In this document: in pieces, positions 58,483 through 64,000 of the stretch
Position numbering within the stretch: the first letter of the stretch is position 1
Layout of the letters: the number at the start of each line of letters is the position of its first letter
NCBI GenBank assembly: GCA_965204235.1
Contig: OZ241979.1
Coordinates: 3,782,001-3,846,000, forward strand
DNA from: JAJDTQ01 sp965204235
GTDB taxonomy: Bacteria; Desulfobacterota; Binatia; UBA9968; JAJDTQ01
Direction: 5' to 3'
DNA length: 64,000 bases
The notes under the pieces: model-generated
What the model was told of the DNA's origin: nothing
What the model saw: only the letters and a program-made list of their open reading frames with translations
The model's database searches: none
Position numbers and translations under genes: made by a program

Positions 58483-60815
58483 ACGTGGTCGGCGGCAGCG
58501 CGCCGCGGGTGGACGGCGTGGCCAAGGTATCGGGAACCGCTCAGTACGTGGCGGACATGGAGTTGCCGGGCATGCTCCACGCCAAGGTCCTGCGCAGCCC
58601 CCACCCGCACGCCCGGTTGCTGGAGGTGGACGTGAGCCGGGCCGCGGCGTTGCCCGGCGTGACCGCGGTGGTGACCCGGGACGACCTCGGAGGCCTGAAC
58701 CCCTGCTACGGCGCGGTGGTGGAGGACCAGCCGGTGCTGGCCATGGACCGGGTGCGCTGCGTGGGCGACGTGGTGGCGGCGGTGGCCGCGGAGGAGTTGG
58801 AGGTCGCGGAGGAGGCGGTGGAGTTGATGGAGGCGCGGTACGAGCCCCTGCCAGCGGTCTTCGACGTGGTGGAGGCGGCCCGGCCCGGCGCGCCGGTGAT
58901 CCACGAGGAGCGCTTCGAGACCAGGGCGGCGGTCTTCCGGGAGCAGCTCAACCTCAACGCCGGCGGCAACGTGTGCAGCGTCTTCCGGGCCGCGGACGGG
59001 GACGTGGACGCCGGCTTCGCCGAGTCCGACGAGGTCTTCGAGGGCGTTTACCGCATGCCTCCGGTGCAGCACGGCCACATCGAGCCTCACGTGGCCGCGG
59101 CGTTGTGGGAGTCGCCCAACCGGCTGGTGGTGCACACGCCGTGCCAGAACCCGGTGGGGCTCCAGGAGCAGTTGGCGCGGATCTTCCGGTTGCCCGAAAG
59201 CGGCGTGCGGGTGGTGGTCCCGTTCGTGGGCGGCGGTTACGGCGGCAAGACCCACGCCCGGCTGGAGCCGGTGGCCGCGCTGCTGGCGCGCAAGGCCGGG
59301 CGGCCGGTCCGGTGGCTGCTCACCCGGGAGGAAGTGTTCCTCACCGGACGCCGGTACGGCGGGTTCGTCAGGATGAAGACCGGGTTCCAGCGGGACGGCC
59401 GCCTGGTGGCCCGGGAAGTGGAGGCGTTCTACGACCTGGGCGCGTACGCCCTCTCCGGACCCGCCAACGCCAAGACGGGGTCCTACGTGGCCAGCGGGCC
59501 GTACCGGGTGCCCCACCGCAGGTTGACCACTTACGCGGTCTATACCAACCTTCCTCCCGCGGGTCCCTACCGGGGCGTGGGCGTGCCGCACGTGGCCTGG
59601 GCTTACGAGTCCGAGATGGACCGCATCGCCCGGCACCTGGGAATGGACCCGCTGGAGCTTCGGCTCAGGAACCTGGTGCAGGAAGGCGACGTGTTCGTGA
59701 CCGGAGAGCCGCTGGCGTCGGTGGGTGTCTCGGAGTGTCTCCGCCAGGCGGCATCGGGCGTCGGCTGGCGCGGGCCGGGAGAGATGGAGGGGGCTCCCGT
59801 CTCCGGGTCGCTGCGCCGCGGCAAGGGCCTGGCGGTCATCATGAAGAGCACCACCACGCCCACCGCGTCCGCGGCCAGCGTGCGGCTCAACGGCGACGGC
59901 TCGGTCATGCTCATGACCAGCAGCACCGAGATGGGGCAGGGAGTGCGCACCTGCCTGGCGCAGGTGGTGGCGGAACGGTTGGGCCTGCCGGTGGAGCGCG
60001 TCACCGTGTCGGCGCCGGACACCGACGTGACGCCGTACGACAAGTCCACCAGTTCCAGCCGCACCACCTTCCACATGGGCAACGCCGCGCTCCGGGCGGC
60101 CGAAGAGGTGCGGGAGCAGTTGCTGGAAGCCGGCGCCCAGGGGTTGGAGGTGGACAAGGAGGACCTGGAGCTCGACGCCGGGGGCGTGCGGGTCAAGGGC
60201 GTGCCGGACCGGCGCCTCACCGTGCCGCAACTGCTGAAGGTCAAGTACGGCGACTCCGTGGGCAGCGTCTTCGGGAGCTGCAACTTCCAGGTCCGGGGCG
60301 GGCTCGACCCCCGCACGGGCAAGGGCAAGGCCGCGGCGTTCTGGTTCTTCGCGGCGTGCGGCGCGGAGGTGGAGGTGGACGTGGACACCGGCAAGGTGAG
60401 GGTGGTCCAGGTGGCCACGTCGGTGGACGTGGGCAAGGCCATCAACCCGTTGCAGTGCTGGCTGCAGAACGAGGGCTCCATGCTGGAGGCCCTGGGCGCG
60501 GCGTTCTTCGAGGAGATGGTGTTCGAGCAGGGGCAGCCGGTGAACGGCAGCCTGCTGGAATACATGCTTCCCTCCATGGAGGACCACCCGGACGGGTTCC
60601 GGTCGCTGCTGGTGGAGACGCCTCACCCGGACGGACCGTTCGGCGCAAAGGGGGTGGGCGAGGCGGTGATCCCCGCGGTGGCGCCCGCCATCGGCAACGC
60701 CGTGGCCAACGCCCTGGGCGGCGTGCGCCTGAACGAGTTGCCGCTGCGCCCGGAACGGATCGTGGACGCCCTGGCCGACCGGGAAGCCGGCGCGTCCGGC
60801 GAGGACGGCCCATGA
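58479..60815 (+). CDS. Molybdopterin-binding large subunit of a xanthine dehydrogenase/CoxL-like hydroxylase
   Basis: A 778-residue catalytic subunit. SAPRVDGVAKVSGTAQYVAD is the standard opening. PFVGGGYGGKTHARLEP and SSTEMGQGVRTCLAQVVAE contact the molybdopterin cytosine cofactor, and GAKGVGEAVIPAVAPAIGNA holds the catalytic glutamate. The loop that in true CO dehydrogenase reads AYxCSFR is GPYRGVGVP here, so this is not a form I CO dehydrogenase; oxidation of an N-heterocycle or aldehyde is more likely. It overlaps both neighbours by four bases, showing coupled translation. Confidence 0.9.
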   Translation: MNVVGGSAPRVDGVAKVSGTAQYVADMELPGMLHAKVLRSPHPHARLLEVDVSRAAALPGVTAVVTRDDLGGLNPCYGAVVEDQPVLAMDRVRCVGDVVAAVAAEELEVAEEAVELMEARYEPLPAVFDVVEAARPGAPVIHEERFETRAAVFREQLNLNAGGNVCSVFRAADGDVDAGFAESDEVFEGVYRMPPVQHGHIEPHVAAALWESPNRLVVHTPCQNPVGLQEQLARIFRLPESGVRVVVPFVGGGYGGKTHARLEPVAALLARKAGRPVRWLLTREEVFLTGRRYGGFVRMKTGFQRDGRLVAREVEAFYDLGAYALSGPANAKTGSYVASGPYRVPHRRLTTYAVYTNLPPAGPYRGVGVPHVAWAYESEMDRIARHLGMDPLELRLRNLVQEGDVFVTGEPLASVGVSECLRQAASGVGWRGPGEMEGAPVSGSLRRGKGLAVIMKSTTTPTASAASVRLNGDGSVMLMTSSTEMGQGVRTCLAQVVAERLGLPVERVTVSAPDTDVTPYDKSTSSSRTTFHMGNAALRAAEEVREQLLEAGAQGLEVDKEDLELDAGGVRVKGVPDRRLTVPQLLKVKYGDSVGSVFGSCNFQVRGGLDPRTGKGKAAAFWFFAACGAEVEVDVDTGKVRVVQVATSVDVGKAINPLQCWLQNEGSMLEALGAAFFEEMVFEQGQPVNGSLLEYMLPSMEDHPDGFRSLLVETPHPDGPFGAKGVGEAVIPAVAPAIGNAVANALGGVRLNELPLRPERIVDALADREAGASGEDGP

Positions 60816-61279
60816 GACACCTCATCACCGCCAACGTGAACGGGCGCCAACGGGAACTCTCGGTCAAGTCCCACCAGACCCTGCTGGAGGCGCTGCGGGA
60901 CGACCTGCGGCTCAAGGGGACCCGTGAGGGTTGCAGCGTGGGCGTGTGCGGCTCGTGCACGGTGCTGGTGGACGGCAAGCCGGTGAGCTCGTGCCTGATG
61001 CTGGCCAGCAACGCGGAGGGCAGGGAGGTGCTGACCATCGAGGGGCTCGGACGGGAGGGCCGGCTCGACCCGGTGCAGCAGGCCTTCCTGGACCACCAGG
61101 CGTTCCAGTGCGGTTTCTGCACCCCCGGCATGATCCTGGCCGTCAAGGGGCTCCTGAACGAGAACCCCAGGCCGGACGAAGCCCAGGTGCGCGACTACCT
61201 CTCGGGCAACATCTGCCGCTGCGGCGCCTACGTGGAGGTGATGGCCGCGGTGGAGGAACTGGCGGGTCGCAATGGCTGA
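60812..61279 (+). CDS. 2Fe-2S subunit of the molybdenum hydroxylase (CoxS-like)
   Basis: A 155-residue small subunit with two 2Fe-2S clusters: Cys41, 46, 49, 61 (GCSVGVCGSCTVLV) and Cys100, 103, 135, 137 (QCGFCTPGM, NICRCGAY). Electrons leave the molybdenum centre through it. ATG overlaps the large-subunit stop (ATGA). Confidence 0.94.
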   Translation: MRHLITANVNGRQRELSVKSHQTLLEALRDDLRLKGTREGCSVGVCGSCTVLVDGKPVSSCLMLASNAEGREVLTIEGLGREGRLDPVQQAFLDHQAFQCGFCTPGMILAVKGLLNENPRPDEAQVRDYLSGNICRCGAYVEVMAAVEELAGRNG

Positions 61280-62321
61280 ACGAATACTCGCGGGAACGCA
61301 AGAGGGGCTCCGGGCGTGGCGCGGCCGCGGAGACGGTTGGGAGGAACTCGACGTGGCCTTGCCTCCGGGCACGGTGGACGCAATCGACGGGCCGCGGCAA
61401 CGGCCGCAGACCGTGTACGCCGGCGTGGCCGGGCAGGGGCTCTGCCGCAGCGACGACGGCGGAAGCCACTGGCGGATCGTTCTCCGGCACGACAAGGTGC
61501 GCGCGGTGACCGTGGACCCCTCCGACCCGGACGTGGTCTATGCGGGGACGGAGCCCATCCGGCTCTACAGGAGCGAGGACCGCGGCGACGCCTGGGAAGA
61601 ACTGTCGGCCTTGCAGGAGTTGCCGTCGGAAGTGCGCGCCAAGTGGACCTATCCGCGCCCGCCCCACCGGGAGCACGTCCGGCACGTGTTCGTCGCGCCC
61701 GACGACCCGCGAACGATCTACGTGTGCCTGGAGCACGGCGGCATCGTGCGCACCTTCGACCGCGGGGAGAGCTTCGAGGACGTGAGCGGCGGCATCGACT
61801 ACCTGGACATCCACCACATCGGCGCCGCGCCGGAGGGCGCCGGCCCCATGTTCGTGGCCACGGCCCGGGGCTTCTTCCGGAGCCACGAGCCCGGCGCCGG
61901 ATGGCGGCGGGCCGAGAACGGCATGACCCGCGACTATTTCCACGACTTCGTCTTCCTGCCCGGCGCGCCGCCGGTGATGCTCGTTGCCGCCGCGGACAAG
62001 TCCCCGGGCTTCTGGGACCGGCCGGAGCGGGCCCGGGGGGCGGTCTTCCGCAGCCGCGACCTCGCCGCGAGCTGGGAACGGGTAGGCGTGGGCCGGGGGC
62101 TGCCCGACCACATGCAGCAGATGGTGTGGGCGCTGACCCGGCCCCCCGACCATCCGGGACGGGTCTATGCCGGGCTGGGGGCGGTGTCCCGCGGTCGTTC
62201 CAGCGATTCGAGCCAGAAGGGCAGGGGCGACGTCCTGGTGTCCGAGGACGAAGGGGAGTCCTGGCGGCGGCTGCCCCTGGAGTTGCCCGCGGACCGGGTG
62301 CTTCGGGTGATCCCGGACTGA
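61272..62321 (+). CDS. BNR/sialidase-like beta-propeller protein
   Basis: A 349-residue protein of repeated S-x-D-x-G-x-x-W elements (RSDDGGSHWR, RSEDRGDAWEEL, SEDEGESWRRLPLEL), the Asp-box pattern of sialidase-type propellers. No signal peptide, no catalytic residues of a sialidase recognised. It overlaps the end of the 2Fe-2S subunit gene by 8 bases, so it is expressed with the hydroxylase; its role there is unknown. Confidence 0.75.
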   Translation: MAERILAGTQEGLRAWRGRGDGWEELDVALPPGTVDAIDGPRQRPQTVYAGVAGQGLCRSDDGGSHWRIVLRHDKVRAVTVDPSDPDVVYAGTEPIRLYRSEDRGDAWEELSALQELPSEVRAKWTYPRPPHREHVRHVFVAPDDPRTIYVCLEHGGIVRTFDRGESFEDVSGGIDYLDIHHIGAAPEGAGPMFVATARGFFRSHEPGAGWRRAENGMTRDYFHDFVFLPGAPPVMLVAAADKSPGFWDRPERARGAVFRSRDLAASWERVGVGRGLPDHMQQMVWALTRPPDHPGRVYAGLGAVSRGRSSDSSQKGRGDVLVSEDEGESWRRLPLELPADRVLRVIPD

Positions 62322-62359
62322 GCCGCCGGGGTCGGACCTTCCACGCCTTGCGAGGATCA

Positions 62360-63130
62360 ATGACCTACGCCATCTTCGACATCGAGACCCGCATCGACAA
62401 GGAACTGGTCAAGTCGGTCTGTTACCCCAACGAAGGGGTCTCGGCCCGGGAGGCGCATGAACGGCTGCGCACCGAGCGGGTGGCCGCGACCGGCAGCGAC
62501 TTCCTCCCCATCTCCTTCCACGTGCCCATCTCCATTGCGGTGGGCACGGTGAACAGCGACGCGGCGCTGGTCAACGTCGAGACCCTGTGCGAGGACGACT
62601 ACGGCGAGGAAGCCGTCGTGCGCGACTTCTGGCAACGGGTGGAGCGGTTCAACGGCGTACTGGTGTCGTTCAACGGCCGCAACTTCGACCTCCCGGTCCT
62701 GGAACTGCACGCGCTGAAATACGGCTGCCAAGCGCCGCGCTACTTCAACCAGCAGTACGGACACCGGCACCGGTACTCGGAAGAGGGTCATTACGACCTG
62801 TACGAGTTCATCGGCAACTACGGGGTCAACCGGATCCGCGGCGGCTTCGACCTCCTGTGCAAGCTCATCGGCCTGCCCGGCAAGGGGGCCATCGACGGAT
62901 CCATGGTCCAGGGGCTGTGGGAGGAGGGGCGGCTGGCGGACATACACGAGTACTGCCGCCAGGACGTCGTACAGACCTATTTCCTGCTGCTTCGCGTGGA
63001 ACTCATGCGCGGCCGCCTCGACCGGCAGCGGTACGAAGCCGCCTGGACCGCCGCCCAACCGTTCCGCAGCCGGCTGGAAGCGTCCGACCCGCAAGAGGAA
63101 CAGGACCCGGGAGCCGGGGATCTCGCCTGA
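62360..63130 (+). CDS. Predicted DEDDy 3'-5' exonuclease (PolB-exonuclease-like)
   Basis: A 256-residue RNase H-fold exonuclease. Acidic residues are Asp7 and Glu9 (YAIFDIETR), Asp in FNGRNFDLPVLEL, and the Tyr-x3-Asp motif in HEYCRQDVVQTYFLLL, the DEDDy set. It matches the length and order of the stand-alone group related to the DNA polymerase B exonuclease domain. It lies 26 bases before the second PLD/SNF2 helicase gene, on the same strand, and 38 bases after the propeller gene, so it may belong to either unit. Confidence 0.82.
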   Translation: MTYAIFDIETRIDKELVKSVCYPNEGVSAREAHERLRTERVAATGSDFLPISFHVPISIAVGTVNSDAALVNVETLCEDDYGEEAVVRDFWQRVERFNGVLVSFNGRNFDLPVLELHALKYGCQAPRYFNQQYGHRHRYSEEGHYDLYEFIGNYGVNRIRGGFDLLCKLIGLPGKGAIDGSMVQGLWEEGRLADIHEYCRQDVVQTYFLLLRVELMRGRLDRQRYEAAWTAAQPFRSRLEASDPQEEQDPGAGDLA

Positions 63131-63156
63131 GTAGAGGGCCTGGGAAGCCGGAGCTC

Positions 63157-64000
63157 ATGCCTCGGGTCTTCGACAACATCGAACGGCATCTCCAACCGGC
63201 GCTGGCCGAGACCCTGGAGGTCTCCGACCGGGCGGACTTCTGCGTGGGATACTTCAACCTGCGCGGCTGGCGGTCGATCGACGAGTACGTGGAGGGATGG
63301 AGCGGCGGGGACGGCCATTGCTGTCGGCTGCTCGTCGGCATGCAGCGACTCCCGCACGAGGAAGTGCGCCTCGCCCACAACTTGGCGGCGGGCGGCGGGG
63401 AACTCGACAACCGGACAGCGCTGCGGTTCAGGAAACGGCTGGCCGAAGAGTTCCGCGAACAACTGACCTTCGGCGCTCCCACCAATGAGGACGAGGCCGG
63501 CCTGCGAAGGCTGGCGCGGCAGATCAGGGCGCGGAAGGTCGTGGTCAAGTTGTTCCTCAGGCATCCACTCCACGCCAAGTTGTACCTGCTGTTCCGTGCA
63601 GACCCCATCAACCCGACGGTGGGATACCTGGGCAGCAGCAACCTCACCCAATCGGGCCTGTCCCTTCAGGGCGAGCTCAATGTCGATGTGCTGGACCACG
63701 ACGCCTGCGAAAAACTGGCCAAGTGGTTCGAGGATCGGTGGAAGGACCGCTGGTGCGTCGATATCTCGAGAGAGTTGGCGGAGATCATCGAGGAGAGTTG
63801 GGCGCGGGAGGAGCCTCTCCCGCCGTACCACATCTACGTCAAGATGGCCTACCACCTGTCGCAGGAAGCGCGCGCCGGGCTGACGGAGTTTCGCATCCCC
63901 AAGGACTTCGGCAACAGGCTCCTGGACTTTCAGACCGCGGCCGTAAAGATCGCCGCCCACCACCTGAACAAGCGGGGCGGCGTGATCATCGGCGACGTGG
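63157..64000 (+). CDS. Second PLD/SNF2 helicase (partial, 3' end outside window)
   Basis: The first 281 codons of a large protein. It opens MPRVFDNIERHLQPALAETL, the usual start of helicases of this type. The PLD half-motif is HPLHAKLYLLF with YLGSSNLTQSGLSLQGELNV. After a linker the helicase begins (FQTAAVKIAAHHLNKRGGVI and IGDV), and the window ends just before the Walker A lysine. It differs in sequence from the helicase at 54006, so it is not a duplicate of it. By comparison with related loci a methylase and an ATPase gene are expected beyond the right edge. Confidence 0.85.
   Translation, partial: MPRVFDNIERHLQPALAETLEVSDRADFCVGYFNLRGWRSIDEYVEGWSGGDGHCCRLLVGMQRLPHEEVRLAHNLAAGGGELDNRTALRFRKRLAEEFREQLTFGAPTNEDEAGLRRLARQIRARKVVVKLFLRHPLHAKLYLLFRADPINPTVGYLGSSNLTQSGLSLQGELNVDVLDHDACEKLAKWFEDRWKDRWCVDISRELAEIIEESWAREEPLPPYHIYVKMAYHLSQEARAGLTEFRIPKDFGNRLLDFQTAAVKIAAHHLNKRGGVIIGDV

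Noticed and set aside
58479..60815. Aerobic CO dehydrogenase large subunit
   Set aside because: The AYxCSFR active-site loop is absent.

Overview
The window is a G+C-rich stretch (about two thirds G+C by eye, dropping visibly between about 42 and 46 kb) from a Gram-negative bacterium. The gene content suggests an uncultured, metabolically versatile soil or sponge/marine proteobacterium-like lineage (Tectomicrobia, Binatota or Desulfobacterota style). The pointers are tricarboxylate-type transporters, D-aminoacylase-like amidohydrolases, a xanthine-dehydrogenase/CoxMLS-like set, LLM flavin enzymes and a full Mrp antiporter. That placement is inference; there is no rRNA, tRNA or marker gene to fix it. 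I see no transposase, integrase or CRISPR array.

Left third (0.3-35 kb), mostly metabolism. After the C-terminal end of a DUF499-like protein at the left edge and an AAA/winged-helix ATPase comes an aromatic-acid block on the minus strand: intradiol protocatechuate 3,4-dioxygenase (pcaG, pcaH), an MFS carrier, an RraA/LigK-type aldolase and a LigB-type extradiol dioxygenase. Two TctC-like binding proteins (plus) converge at a strong terminator with tctBA (minus). A molybdopterin oxidoreductase and a fused 4Fe-4S/NrfD membrane subunit follow, then two CoA-transferase subunits, the seven-gene mrpABCDEFG operon, a CaCA exchanger and an LLM flavin enzyme. Next come a hendecad-repeat coiled-coil membrane protein, soluble transhydrogenase sthA and an SDH-like FAD/2Fe-2S pair. 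The plus-strand run after that is an amidohydrolase, a PqqC/TenA-like protein, a coiled-coil protein, a 2-hydroxyacid dehydrogenase, a NYN nuclease and another MFS carrier. Five copies of a 32-bp palindromic repeat lie between genes of this part only.

Middle (35.9-57.4 kb), a composite defence island. Three genes form the frame: a DUF499 ATPase (35.97 kb) with a small partner, a DUF1156 DNA methyltransferase (50.96 kb) and a PLD/SNF2 helicase (54.0 kb). These are known neighbours in defence loci (ATPase, methylase, helicase). Here about 11 kb of other modules separate the ATPase from the methylase: a two-ATPase cassette whose first gene is gutted; a DUF262 / DUF3696-ATPase / partner trio; a PtuA-like ATPase whose HNH partner (PtuB) is cut to its first ~30 codons; and, on the opposite strand, a subtilase-AAA+ pair. 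Just before the methylase are decayed pieces matching the first and last genes of the DUF262 trio, so a second copy of that trio probably once stood there. A decayed PIN-toxin gene closes the island.

Right end (57.6-64 kb): a CoxM/L/S-like molybdenum hydroxylase, a beta-propeller protein, a DEDDy 3'-5' exonuclease, and the start of a second, different PLD/SNF2 helicase running off the edge. With the DUF499-like tail at the left edge, both edges hint at a further system of the same kind outside the window.
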